A stretch of DNA of 13,127 nt from Oceanospirillaceae bacterium. Lineage in GTDB: Bacteria > Pseudomonadota > Gammaproteobacteria > Pseudomonadales > Balneatricaceae. Positions 1 to 7,358 of this stretch are shown here, piece by piece. The position numbers and the translations under genes were made by a program. Under the pieces are notes generated by a model, which searched no databases, was not told the origin of the DNA, and was given only the letters and a program-made list of their open reading frames with translations. The stretch is from contig DPHD01000011.1 in the NCBI GenBank assembly GCA_003523085.1, forward strand, positions 1 to 13,127. Direction: 5' to 3'. Positions within the stretch are counted from its first letter, which is position 1; every line of letters starts with the position of its first letter.

Positions 1-54
1 GTCAGATGTTCTGAAGGTGCGCCGCGCGTTGTTTATAATTAATATTGAAGTCAT

Positions 55-70
55 AATTTCTTAAGAAATT
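55..70. repeat. AT-rich perfect palindrome downstream of the binding-protein gene
   Basis: AATTTCTTAAGAAATT is a perfect 16-bp palindrome located 24 bp past the stop of the minus-strand binding-protein gene. It has no GC-rich stem and no T-run in the expected place, so it does not look like a classical intrinsic terminator. It ends immediately before a possible minus-strand ATG (54..52) whose frame stays open for 18 codons to the window edge (MTSILIINNARRTFRTSD). That frame could be the start of a downstream gene, and the LIxNAR pattern resembles amidohydrolase N-termini, but it has no clear ribosome binding site. Nothing else is recognised in positions 1-93. Confidence 0.4.
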
Positions 71-93
71 GAAAATTTCCTATCAATACTCTG

Positions 94-1125
94 TTAGTTA
101 GATGCTTTGATAGTATTCCAAGCACGGTCATACAACTTCAATGCTTTACCCACATCTTCAAAAATATGTAACTGGCTCAGTTTGCCTGCAGGTACGGTGA
201 TGCTAGGGTCATTTTTAATGTTGTCCGGAATGAACTCAAGAGCAGCCATGTTAGGCGAGCCGTTATAAAGAAGCTCTACGTTTAACGCAGCATTTTCTGG
301 GATTAACATAAACTCCATAAAGGCCTTAGCATTGTCTTTATTGGGCGCACTTTTCAGCATACAGATATCTTCCTGATATAAGGAAGTGCCATCTTCTGGC
401 AACATATACTTAATATTGTCAGTAGTCATACTGCCTTGTGTGAAACCAACGAAGAATTGAGCAGCAGCGATATCACCACCCATAATTAACCCTGGAGAAG
501 CATAAGTAAATGCAGATATAGCATCCTTACGTGCTAATATATAATCAGTAGCAACTTTTATTTCTGCGGCATTGGTTGTGTTCACTGAGTATCCGTTGGC
601 CATCAGACCTACGCCCAACACTTCTCGCATATCATCAACCATTGCGATTTTTGCGCCGGTCCTAGCTGGAACATTAAAGAAATCTTCCCAAGTTTTTATC
701 TCACCGGTAATGTCCTGGTTATAGAACACTCCTACGGTACCCCAAGCGTAGGGTAAGCAATAGTTACCAGTAGGGTCAGACTTAGAACGCAAAGCTGTAG
801 GGTCAATGTTGGCGAACAATGGGTGCTGATTAATGCCAGTTTCTTCCAAAAAGTCCAACTTATACAAAATGTCGTGCATATGTACTGATGGAAAAACCAA
901 ATCGTAGCCAGTGGCTCCGGCTTGCAGTTTAGCCAACATTTCTTCGTTGCTTGTATAGGTGTCCAAAGTAACTTCGACGCCTGTCTCAGCTTGGAAGTTT
1001 TCCAAAATTAGCGGATTAATGTAGTCTGCGAAGTTGTACAGGTTGAGCGATCCAGCCGCGGAAGCGGAAGCCGCCAATAGACTTGCACACAAACCAGTAG
1101 TGAGGATTACACTTTTATTTATCAT
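94..1125 (-). CDS. PotD/PotF-like periplasmic substrate-binding protein of an ABC transporter
   Basis: This 343-residue protein is the solute-binding component of an ABC importer of the spermidine/putrescine (PotD/PotF) type and should act in the periplasm. It begins with a signal peptide (a hydrophobic core followed by ASASAAG, cleavage near residue 23). The mature part starts LNLYNFADYINP, the usual polyamine-binder opening. Further family blocks are YTSNEEMLAKL, GYDLVFPS, LPYAWGTVGVFYN, DDMREVLG and a C-terminal PENAA segment. The start is supported by an AAGGAG ribosome site 9 nt upstream; an earlier overlapping ATG hits a stop at once. The permease and ATPase genes are not in the window and would lie to the left if co-transcribed. 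Two usual ligand-pocket tryptophans look replaced (NW to NF near the start, lW.D to LYQED near residue 250), so the ligand may be an amine other than a classical polyamine. It is probably controlled by the divergent RpiR-type regulator. The family is secure; the substrate is not. Confidence 0.9.
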   Translation of the reverse strand: MINKSVILTTGLCASLLAASASAAGSLNLYNFADYINPLILENFQAETGVEVTLDTYTSNEEMLAKLQAGATGYDLVFPSVHMHDILYKLDFLEETGINQHPLFANIDPTALRSKSDPTGNYCLPYAWGTVGVFYNQDITGEIKTWEDFFNVPARTGAKIAMVDDMREVLGVGLMANGYSVNTTNAAEIKVATDYILARKDAISAFTYASPGLIMGGDIAAAQFFVGFTQGSMTTDNIKYMLPEDGTSLYQEDICMLKSAPNKDNAKAFMEFMLIPENAALNVELLYNGSPNMAALEFIPDNIKNDPSITVPAGKLSQLHIFEDVGKALKLYDRAWNTIKASN

Positions 1126-1172
1126 ACATTTATTCTCCTTATTAGATTACGTATAACTTATAGTTACCATAT

Positions 1173-1190
1173 ATGACCCTTTTGTGTCAT
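1173..1190. promoter_or_regulatory. Operator-like inverted repeat, site 1
   Basis: ATGACCC-TTTT-GTGTCAT is an 18-bp imperfect dyad between the divergent binding-protein and RpiR-type genes. Its right arm is identical to that of site 2 and the 4-bp spacer matches. It is the nearer site to the minus-strand binding-protein gene (about 48 bp from that start). It is a plausible binding site for the adjacent RpiR-family regulator, based on position and repetition only. A weak minus-strand promoter (TTGTAC at 1198-1193, CATATA at 1175-1170) would place it between -35 and -10. Confidence 0.6.
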
Positions 1191-1200
1191 ATGTACAAAG

Positions 1201-1218
1201 ATAACACCATAGTGTCAT
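1201..1218. promoter_or_regulatory. Operator-like inverted repeat, site 2
   Basis: ATAACAC-CATA-GTGTCAT has the same architecture as site 1 (7-bp arms, 4-bp spacer, GTGTCAT right arm). The centres are 28 bp apart. It lies just upstream of the TATAAT box at 1229-1234 and covers the position where a -35 element of the regulator gene would be. That arrangement suits autoregulation. Confidence 0.6.
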
Positions 1219-1228
1219 AATGAAAACA

Positions 1229-1247
1229 TATAATGATATGACACAAA
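1229..1247 (+). promoter_or_regulatory. Likely -10 box and third operator half-site of the RpiR-type gene
   Basis: TATAAT at 1229-1234 is a perfect -10 hexamer 39 bp upstream of the regulator start. No convincing -35 is seen at 16-18 bp. It is followed by ATATGACACAAA (1236-1247), the exact reverse complement of TTTGTGTCATAT at 1181-1192. This contains the ATGACAC half-site but no second arm. A half-site at the transcription start would fit repression. Confidence 0.5.
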
Positions 1248-1272
1248 ACAAACACACGTTAAGGAAGAGGCA

Positions 1273-2121
1273 ATGACCTTAAATACTTCAAAATTTGAGC
1301 AGCGCTTAAAGCCTGTTTACAATAGCCTTTCAAAATCAGAGCTCATTGTTGCCACTTATATACGCAACAACCTAAGCACCGTCGGTTTTATAAGTGCAGC
1401 AGCCATTGGCAAAGAGACTGGGGTAAGCAAGAACACCGTTGGGCGTTTGTTTAAGCGATTGGGCTATGACGGTATAGCGGGCTTGAAGACTGAGCTGCAA
1501 GAGAACAATTCACTGAGGTTTATTTCTCCCGAAGGAAACGACCAGCGTTTAGAAAACAGCATCTATAAAGATATTTTGTCACGGGAATTTGATGGTATTG
1601 ATAAGCTAAATCGCCTGTTCTCCACCGAAGTATGGCACCGGTGTGTCGATACGGTTTTTTCTGCGGATCGTGTTTTCATTACGGGATTTCAACTTACTAG
1701 AGGTATTGCTGAGGACTTCCAACGGCGCTTAGCAATCGTCAAGGACAACGTACAGTATTTATCTCCTCATGATGGTTTGATGTCGGAGTTTATTGAAACT
1801 GAACGGGATGGTGAATCAGTTTTAGTACTAATTGACTGCCTACCCTACTCCCAGAGTATAGAAACCATTTGCCGTATTGCCACTCGTTGCAATATTAAGA
1901 TCATTATTGTCACAGATGAATTTAACCATTGGGCGGATCGCTACTCCGATTTAGTGATCCCCACCCTAACCAACAGTGGAACGTTTTTAAACTCTTATGG
2001 CTCTATTGGAATTGCTCTCAACATACTCGTGCACAGTGTTGCAGAAAAAGACCCATCACACACCAATATTCGCCTAAAGCGTATGATGGGGTTAACCCAA
2101 GACATAAAACTATTCAGCTAG
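1273..2121 (+). CDS. RpiR/MurR-family transcriptional regulator (HTH_6 plus SIS domain)
   Basis: This 282-residue protein has the normal length and order for the RpiR/MurR family: an N-terminal helix-turn-helix domain (about residues 1-77, recognition region around SAAAIGKETGVSKNTVGRLF at 41-60) and a C-terminal SIS fold (about 125-270). The start follows AAGGAAGAGG at good distance. Family members usually sense phosphosugars through a GxGxS turn and an SxSGxT loop. Here the corresponding stretches read ITGFQLTRG (about 136-144) and LIDCLPYSQS (about 186-195), so the phosphosugar-binding serines appear absent and the effector is probably different. The divergent binding-protein gene and the shared operator-like repeats suggest it controls amine uptake and its own expression. 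Its 3' end overlaps the convergent leuA end by 12 bp. The family call is secure; target and effector are inferred. Confidence 0.9.
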   Translation: MTLNTSKFEQRLKPVYNSLSKSELIVATYIRNNLSTVGFISAAAIGKETGVSKNTVGRLFKRLGYDGIAGLKTELQENNSLRFISPEGNDQRLENSIYKDILSREFDGIDKLNRLFSTEVWHRCVDTVFSADRVFITGFQLTRGIAEDFQRRLAIVKDNVQYLSPHDGLMSEFIETERDGESVLVLIDCLPYSQSIETICRIATRCNIKIIIVTDEFNHWADRYSDLVIPTLTNSGTFLNSYGSIGIALNILVHSVAEKDPSHTNIRLKRMMGLTQDIKLFS

Positions 2122-3792
2122 GCAGCTGACAAGGTTACTACGGCTAAAGCCGGCTAACATAGCCTGCAAGGCCGCTGCGGTGGTGTCCTCTGCTTGTGCA
2201 ACCGCATAACAGATGACACCACCCACATTCATTTCGATACATGCAAGCGCCTGAGCATCGGTACCCTTAGTCATCGCATGTTGATCGAACTGTGTCACTT
2301 CGATGTCGCAAGCGTAACGCTTGCTTAAGGCATCACTCATGGCCTCTAGTGCGCCTGCGCCATAGCCCGCTATAGAGTTCTGTTGGAGGTTAAATTCGCC
2401 TTCGATAACAATGGTATCTTCACCCGTTACCGAGTGGAGGCGGTAGTCGCGCAATTGCCATTCTGGCTCTACCTTCACAAAGTGAGCATCGAATAAATCT
2501 TTGATCTGTTGCGGCGACACTTCGGCCCCTGAAGACTCAGTAGCTCGTTGCACCACTCCACTCAATACGGGGTGCATCCATTTAGGTAGTTCAATGCCAT
2601 AATCGCGTTCTAGCACCAGTGCCACACCACCTTTGCCGCTTTGGCTGTTAATACGTACCACCGCTTCATATTCGCGGCCAATGTCCCTAGGGTCTATGGG
2701 TAAATAGGCCACATCCCAATGACTTTTATTTTGCGCTTTGTGAAACGCCACGGATTTACGGATAGCATCTTGATGACTGCCAGAAAAGGCCGTATAGACC
2801 AACTCCCCAGCCCACGGGTGACGTGGTGATACGGCAATTTCGGTACAACTTTCTACCACCTCAATTATTTCCAATACATTGCCTAAATCCAATTTGGGAT
2901 CAATACCTTGGGAATAGAGGTTCATGGCCATGGTAATCATGTCCATATTACCCGTACGTTCACCGTTGCCCATCAAGGTACCCTCAACCCGATCTGCACC
3001 GGCCAATAGTCCTAATTCAGCGGCGGCAACGGCACAACCTCGGTCGTTGTGAGTATGTAAGCTAATGGTGACCTGTTGTCGGTGCTTTAAATGGCGACAG
3101 AAATACTCCACCTGGTCGGCAAATAAATTGGGTGTCGATAGCTCTACCGTAGAGGGTAAGTTAATAATCAGCTCGCGGCCTTCATTAGGCAACCATTGCT
3201 CGATCACCGCATCACAAACGTCTACGGCATAATCCATTTCGGTGCCGGTAAAACTTTCTGGCGAATACTCAAAACTCCATTGGGTATTGGGGTAATGATT
3301 AGCGTATTGTTGCACCCACTGAGCGCCCTGCACGGCAATGGCTTTGATACCTGCCTCTGGCAAACCAAACACTTGTTCTCGCTGCACCTTAGAGGTGGAG
3401 TTATAAACATGCACAATGGCTTTTTTAACGCCGACCAAGGCTTCGTAGGTCTTTTTAATTAGCTCTTCACGGGCCGGCGTTAACACTTGCAAGGTAACGT
3501 CGTCTGGCACCCTGTTTTGCTCAATCAACAAACGTACAAAATCAAAGTCGGTCGTCGATGCCGAAGGAAACCCTACTTCAATTTGTTTAAACCCCAGCTT
3601 TACCAACAGCTCAAACATGCGCAGCTTTTGTTGTGCGTTCATGGGGTTAACCAAAGCCTGATTACCGTCGCGTAAATCTACGCTACACCAGATGGGCGCT
3701 TGGGTAATAGTCTGGCTAGGCCAGCTGCGATCTGGCAATGGCGTGGCTTGGAACGGCTGGTACTTAAGGTGGTTAAACTGGTGATCAAACAT
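2110..3792 (-). CDS. leuA: 2-isopropylmalate synthase
   Basis: LeuA condenses acetyl-CoA with 2-oxoisovalerate to give 2-isopropylmalate, the first committed step of leucine synthesis in the cytoplasm. The 560-residue protein matches the longer LeuA class (roughly 550-600 residues). The TIM-barrel domain shows WCSVDLRDGNQAL near the start, the metal-binding LHTHNDRG, and GTLMGNGERTGNMD. A C-terminal LeuA dimer/regulatory domain follows (about residues 435-555), the region used for leucine feedback in the family. The frame is open upstream to 3849, but residues before MFDHQFNHLKYQPF are not family-like, so the internal ATG at 3792 is preferred; neither start has a strong ribosome site. A minus-strand promoter (TTGCGA at 3914-3909, 17-bp spacer, AATAAT at 3891-3886) lies about 95 nt upstream, interleaved with that of the divergent Lrp-type gene, which may regulate it. 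No leucine-rich leader peptide was seen. Confidence 0.93.
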   Translation of the reverse strand: MFDHQFNHLKYQPFQATPLPDRSWPSQTITQAPIWCSVDLRDGNQALVNPMNAQQKLRMFELLVKLGFKQIEVGFPSASTTDFDFVRLLIEQNRVPDDVTLQVLTPAREELIKKTYEALVGVKKAIVHVYNSTSKVQREQVFGLPEAGIKAIAVQGAQWVQQYANHYPNTQWSFEYSPESFTGTEMDYAVDVCDAVIEQWLPNEGRELIINLPSTVELSTPNLFADQVEYFCRHLKHRQQVTISLHTHNDRGCAVAAAELGLLAGADRVEGTLMGNGERTGNMDMITMAMNLYSQGIDPKLDLGNVLEIIEVVESCTEIAVSPRHPWAGELVYTAFSGSHQDAIRKSVAFHKAQNKSHWDVAYLPIDPRDIGREYEAVVRINSQSGKGGVALVLERDYGIELPKWMHPVLSGVVQRATESSGAEVSPQQIKDLFDAHFVKVEPEWQLRDYRLHSVTGEDTIVIEGEFNLQQNSIAGYGAGALEAMSDALSKRYACDIEVTQFDQHAMTKGTDAQALACIEMNVGGVICYAVAQAEDTTAAALQAMLAGFSRSNLVSCLAE

Positions 3793-3836
3793 GGCGCACT
3801 CAACTAAACGAATTTGAGCTAGTTTAGCGCCAATGG

Positions 3837-3914
3837 TGCGCAATATCATAGCTAAATCAGCAAAAAATTGACTACTTGCGCAATAATTATTAACATTATG
3901 AAAATAATTCGCAA
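3837..3914. promoter_or_regulatory. Interleaved divergent promoters of leuA and the Lrp-type regulator, with repeated boxes
   Basis: Two opposed sigma70-type promoters share the same bases. The plus-strand promoter is TTGACT (3868-3873), 17 bp, TAACAT (3891-3896), reading to the regulator. The minus-strand promoter is TTGCGA (3914-3909), 17 bp, AATAAT (3891-3886), reading to leuA. TGCGCAATA occurs at 3837-3845 and again at 3877-3885, exactly 40 bp apart (near four helical turns), and GCAATA recurs at 3911-3916. TTGCG (3876-3880) and CGCAA (3910-3914) form an inverted repeat around both -10 boxes. These are candidate contacts for the Lrp/AsnC regulator; the assignment is by position. Confidence 0.5.
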
Positions 3915-3948
3915 TATATATTTAAACCAACTCACTCAAGTGAAGATC

Positions 3949-4422
3949 ATGACAAGTTTAGACCGCTACGACCTCAATATATTGCGCCACCTGCAAGCCG
4001 ACGGCAGTCTGTCAAATCAACAGCTGGCCGAGCGCGTGGGCCTCACCGCAGCACCCTGTTCTAGACGCGTAAAGCAGCTTGAAGAAAGCGGTGTGATACG
4101 GGATCGGGTGGTGCGGATAAATGACCGCGCAGTGAACCTTCACCTCACTGCCCTACTCCACATCATTATGGACAAACACATTCCAGAACGCTTTGAAGAA
4201 TTCGAAAAAGCCGTGGCTTTGCTGCCAGAGGTGTTGGAGTGTTATTTGATCACCGGCCACGAAGCCGACTACCAGCTTAAAGTAGCGGTACCCGACATGG
4301 ACCGCTACCACGATATTTTGTTAGGCAAAATCACCAAAATAAAGGGTGTAAGCGGTGTTAAATCGGCCTTTGTCATGCGCAAAGTGTTAGACAGTACGGC
4401 CCTGCCCTTGAGCTATGTGTGA
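3949..4422 (+). CDS. Lrp/AsnC-family transcriptional regulator
   Basis: At 157 residues this is a standard-length Lrp/AsnC protein. It has an N-terminal winged helix-turn-helix (about 5-60: LDRYDLNILRHLQADG, then SNQQLAERVGL and the recognition helix AAPCSRRVKQLEESGVI). The C-terminal RAM effector domain (about 70-145) contains LPEVLECYLITGHEADYQLKV. Such proteins form dimers to octamers and respond to amino acids, often leucine. The ATG at 3949 is chosen because the upstream open frame runs through the promoter (TTGACT at 3868) and encodes non-family residues. Divergence from leuA with shared promoter DNA suggests control of leucine synthesis and of itself. It is probably a local AsnC-type regulator rather than global Lrp, whose best-known form is slightly longer; this distinction is uncertain. 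Confidence 0.9.
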   Translation: MTSLDRYDLNILRHLQADGSLSNQQLAERVGLTAAPCSRRVKQLEESGVIRDRVVRINDRAVNLHLTALLHIIMDKHIPERFEEFEKAVALLPEVLECYLITGHEADYQLKVAVPDMDRYHDILLGKITKIKGVSGVKSAFVMRKVLDSTALPLSYV

Positions 4423-4445
4423 GGTGAATAAAATGATCAAGCTAA

Positions 4446-4556
4446 GGCATAGACGAACTTAAGTTACGTGTCGCCTATACCAACGACTCAGCACTCGAAC
4501 TATACAAGCGTATCGGCTTCAATATCACTGGCTACAACATGTGTAAAAGACTCTAA
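4446..4556 (+). pseudogene. Remnant of the C-terminal end of a GNAT N-acetyltransferase
   Basis: The frame from 4446 to the TAA at 4554-4556 reads GIDELKLRVAYTND followed by SALELYKRIGF and NITGYNMCKRL. This is the classic last strand-helix-strand of GNAT acetyltransferases (LxLxVxxxNxxAxxLYxxxGF). The frame is closed upstream by TAA at 4443-4445, has no start codon, and no further acetyltransferase sequence is visible before the Lrp-type stop at 4422. About 37 codons remain of a domain that normally needs about 140, so it is a decayed fragment and not a working gene. Positions 4557-4677 hold nothing further that I recognise. Confidence 0.7.
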
Positions 4557-4677
4557 CAACTGGCCTGCACCTCTTCTGCCCGAGTTACATTGAGCACAGC
4601 GTATTAAAGTTGCCTAATCCATATTTTGAGCTAGGCTTTAGCAATCGTTCCGTGTTCCTCGAGCAGGCATCAAAACC

Positions 4678-6405
4678 ATGAATTCTATCCAGCGCATCGC
4701 CCTATGTTTCACCCTGCTAAGTATTAGCGCCATAGTCCATGCAGAAAATGACTCAGTTTGCGCCCACGGGTCATCCCGCAATCCAGACCAAGGCATGCAA
4801 CTAGCGCAACGGGAGGCACAACAGAAATTACACGCTGCGTTAACGAGTCAATCAGACCACGCCATCGCCGCTAGTACAATGTGCAACTCCAAGGATTGTA
4901 CACGTCAATTGCAAGAGTATATGTATGCACTGGTAGACACTCGTTCTAACCAGGCACGCACCCAAGAAAGCTATGCCCACCCAGATAAAAAAGTGTTTTG
5001 GTTAACCCTATGTAGCAACCCTGTGTCTGTGGGAAATTTTGTATTTAGCCCTCCTGCCAGTCAGCCTACCACCGCCACAACCACTAAGACTGAAACCACG
5101 GTAACCAGCAAAAGCACCGTGGCTGTTTCGCCAACGCTTAACTCCGGGCAGGCATTTGAAACCAGTAAAACCAGTTGTTTGATTGCCAGCGATCACGCTC
5201 AACTAACCTTAGCGGCACAAAAACGTTTATTAGTGCAGCGCAGCAAAAGTGAGGCGGTTAAAGAGCTGTTTGGCGAATTTTTGTACTCCAAAGAACACCT
5301 GGTCAACAATCGTTTGGTTGACAGTCAATTTTCATCCCAAACCATGGGGTTTATACGCGTTAGGGGTAACCCTAAGTTTTACCAAGGCAATAGCTTGGGG
5401 GAAATATGTACCGACCTTACGGCCTACATTACCGCTGCAGACCTAGAAAAACTCAAACCCCAACCCGTAACCATTAATAATTTTTGTGTTAACAGCCAAC
5501 ACTTACAAGTGAGTGAAATTAAAGTCCAAGCTAATTACGCGGCCTACGCTGCCATCGTCAAACAATTTCGCCCCCAGAGCCACATTTCCGGCAAAGAGGC
5601 ACAAAAATTCATCCACGCTTACCAAACCAACAATGCCACTTTTGATTTAGAACAATCGAAATACTGTTTTGATGTACAAGCCTCGGTGGTTGTGGCTGAG
5701 CTCAACATGGTACCCGAAGACCAAAATATCATTGGTTATATTCCCAAAGCCAACGATATGACAGCCGACAATTTTAAGTACAATTTGTTAGCCCACTGGA
5801 GTTTTGACGACTGTAGCGCTAAGGATTTCTCCAATAATGGCCGCACCTTAAACAACAGTTTCCAATGTGTTGATGGCCGCAAAGGCAAAGCCGCTCATAT
5901 TCGTACTGACCAATTTTTACGTCCGCCTTATATCGACTTCAGCCACTACAATGAATTTACTATTTCTTTTTGGGTAAAGGAAAATTCAATGAGCCACAAA
6001 GACGGCACTGGCTATGTATTTTTTGGTGATCATAGCCGTGGTGGCTGGGTGGGCGTTGCCAATTTTTGGGGTAAAATCCACTTTAACGTGGGTGAGTCAT
6101 CCCACCCCAAAGGCGCAGGCATCATTGCACACAACAGCAACCAATACCGCGGCCGTTTCCACCACTTTGTGCTGAGCTACAAAAATGGCATGAGCAAGGC
6201 CTATATCGACGGCAACTTTGTGGCGCGAAGCAACCAACGTTTAGCACTACCTAGTAAGAGACACCGGGCCGGCATAGGTAATCATTACTGGAATAACGGC
6301 CGCAATTCTGCAGAGCGCCTTGATGCGGTGTTTGACGAGATTATTATCCTCAATAAGCAGGTCTCTCAGTCAGAAGTGGACATGTTGTATTTTGACGATT
6401 ATTGA
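4678..6405 (+). CDS. Secreted protein with three Cys-bounded modules and a C-terminal LamG/concanavalin-like domain
   Basis: This 575-residue protein starts with a signal peptide (about 1-22, ending IVHAE) and should be exported. After it come three stretches that each begin and end with a cysteine: C28-C112, C167-C244 and C270-C330. They share an alanine/glutamine-rich first helix and a hydrophobic strand after the last Cys, suggesting three copies of one fold, loosely reminiscent of LPP20/FlgT-N-like exported domains. A Thr/Ser-rich linker (about 124-158) separates modules 1 and 2. Residues about 370-575 form a LamG-type beta-sandwich: LLAHWSFDDCSAKDFSNNGR, then FTISFWVKE, HHFVLSYKNG, AYIDG and a closing FDEIIILNKQVSQSEVDMLY. 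LamG domains bind carbohydrate or protein ligands. No enzyme motif, transmembrane segment or sorting signal was seen. The start has only a weak GAGCAGG ribosome site, but the signal peptide supports it. The specific function is unknown. Confidence 0.75.
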   Translation: MNSIQRIALCFTLLSISAIVHAENDSVCAHGSSRNPDQGMQLAQREAQQKLHAALTSQSDHAIAASTMCNSKDCTRQLQEYMYALVDTRSNQARTQESYAHPDKKVFWLTLCSNPVSVGNFVFSPPASQPTTATTTKTETTVTSKSTVAVSPTLNSGQAFETSKTSCLIASDHAQLTLAAQKRLLVQRSKSEAVKELFGEFLYSKEHLVNNRLVDSQFSSQTMGFIRVRGNPKFYQGNSLGEICTDLTAYITAADLEKLKPQPVTINNFCVNSQHLQVSEIKVQANYAAYAAIVKQFRPQSHISGKEAQKFIHAYQTNNATFDLEQSKYCFDVQASVVVAELNMVPEDQNIIGYIPKANDMTADNFKYNLLAHWSFDDCSAKDFSNNGRTLNNSFQCVDGRKGKAAHIRTDQFLRPPYIDFSHYNEFTISFWVKENSMSHKDGTGYVFFGDHSRGGWVGVANFWGKIHFNVGESSHPKGAGIIAHNSNQYRGRFHHFVLSYKNGMSKAYIDGNFVARSNQRLALPSKRHRAGIGNHYWNNGRNSAERLDAVFDEIIILNKQVSQSEVDMLYFDDY

Positions 6406-6450
6406 CCTTAATAGCCTAACACTCCAATAACCCTAAGCAATAAGCTCAGC

Positions 6451-7329
6451 CTAAACCTGCGCCAGCAGCCACTCTTTAAAGGCTCTAACATCAGGCCGCT
6501 GCAGGTGGGTTTTTGGGCATACAACATAATAGGCATAGTCGGTGATTAACACTTGATCAAATAACTTTACAAGGCGGCCTTCAGCCAGATGATCTTCCAC
6601 AAAGGGCGTAGACCCTAGCGCCACTCCTTGGCTGTCTATGGCCGCTTGAATCAATACATTGGTGTCATCAATAGTGGTGCCGCGTTTGTTATTGATGCCC
6701 TTGACTCCAGCTTGCCGTAGCCACTCATTCCAACAATAGGGGTCTGCATCGTGCAACAAAGTTACGTTGAGTAACTGTTCAGGTTGGATTATGGGGCCGT
6801 TATTAGCCAACCATGTGGGGCTTGCTACGGGGAAAAAATCCAGTCTAACGATAGCGGTGCTTTCAACACCTTTCCAATCACCTCGGCCATAAGTAATGGC
6901 CAAGTCGATGTCTTCTCGTTCAAAATCGACCGCATGGTGGGCATGGAATAAACACAGATCAATTTTTGGGTAAAGTCGCCAAAATTCTTTTAACTTCGGC
7001 GACAGCCACTTGGCGGCAAAGGATGGCGCTAAGCGTACATTAAGCAACGAGCCTACTTTTTCCTGCTTGAGGCTAACAACCGCATTGGCTATGTCGTCGA
7101 GCGCGTCGACCAACACTGGCATTAACGCCGCCCCTTGACTGGTAAGCATTAGCTTGCGCGGCAAGCGTTCAAACAACCGCTGGCCTAAATAATCTTCTAA
7201 ACCTTTTACATGGTGGCTGATGGCCGCTTGAGTTACAAACAATTCGTCCGCTGCGCGGGTGAAACTCAAGTGCCGTGCCGCCGCTTCGAAGGCCCTTAAA
7301 CTATTCAGTGGAGGCAATTTTCTAGCCAT
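6451..7329 (-). CDS. LysR-family transcriptional regulator, GcvA-like
   Basis: The 292-residue protein opens with MARKLPPLNSLRAFEAAARH, then LSFTRAADELFVTQAAISHH, the signature of GcvA-type LysR regulators (winged helix-turn-helix, about 6-65). A LysR substrate-binding domain follows (about 90-290). GcvA itself controls the glycine cleavage genes with glycine as a signal, and many paralogues regulate unrelated neighbours. Here it diverges from the methyltransferase and dimethylglycine-dehydrogenase-like genes, whose final product could be glycine, so local control of that run is likely. A minus-strand promoter (TTGATT at 7397-7392, 18-bp spacer, TAGAAT at 7373-7368) overlaps a palindrome, suggesting autoregulation. 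The 45 bp between its stop and the convergent LamG gene (6406-6450) show no clear terminator. The family is certain; the regulon is inferred. Confidence 0.9.
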   Translation of the reverse strand: MARKLPPLNSLRAFEAAARHLSFTRAADELFVTQAAISHHVKGLEDYLGQRLFERLPRKLMLTSQGAALMPVLVDALDDIANAVVSLKQEKVGSLLNVRLAPSFAAKWLSPKLKEFWRLYPKIDLCLFHAHHAVDFEREDIDLAITYGRGDWKGVESTAIVRLDFFPVASPTWLANNGPIIQPEQLLNVTLLHDADPYCWNEWLRQAGVKGINNKRGTTIDDTNVLIQAAIDSQGVALGSTPFVEDHLAEGRLVKLFDQVLITDYAYYVVCPKTHLQRPDVRAFKEWLLAQV

Positions 7330-7358
7330 TAATTAAGCTCATTCATACAACCCATTAA

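Noticed and set aside
1..54. Possible start of a minus-strand gene running off the left edge
   Set aside because: Only 18 codons are visible and no ribosome site precedes the ATG. It is mentioned with the adjacent palindrome but not called as a gene.
3868..3948. N-terminal extension of the Lrp-type protein
   Set aside because: The upstream frame would start at TTG, which is the predicted -35 hexamer, and the extra residues do not fit the family. The ATG at 3949 gives the normal length.
4547..4681. 45-codon open frame whose TGA overlaps the ATG of the LamG gene
   Set aside because: It has no ATG start, no ribosome site and no recognisable protein similarity, so it is probably chance.
6406..6450. 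Bidirectional terminator between the LamG and LysR genes
   Set aside because: No GC-rich hairpin with a T-run could be found in the 45-bp gap.
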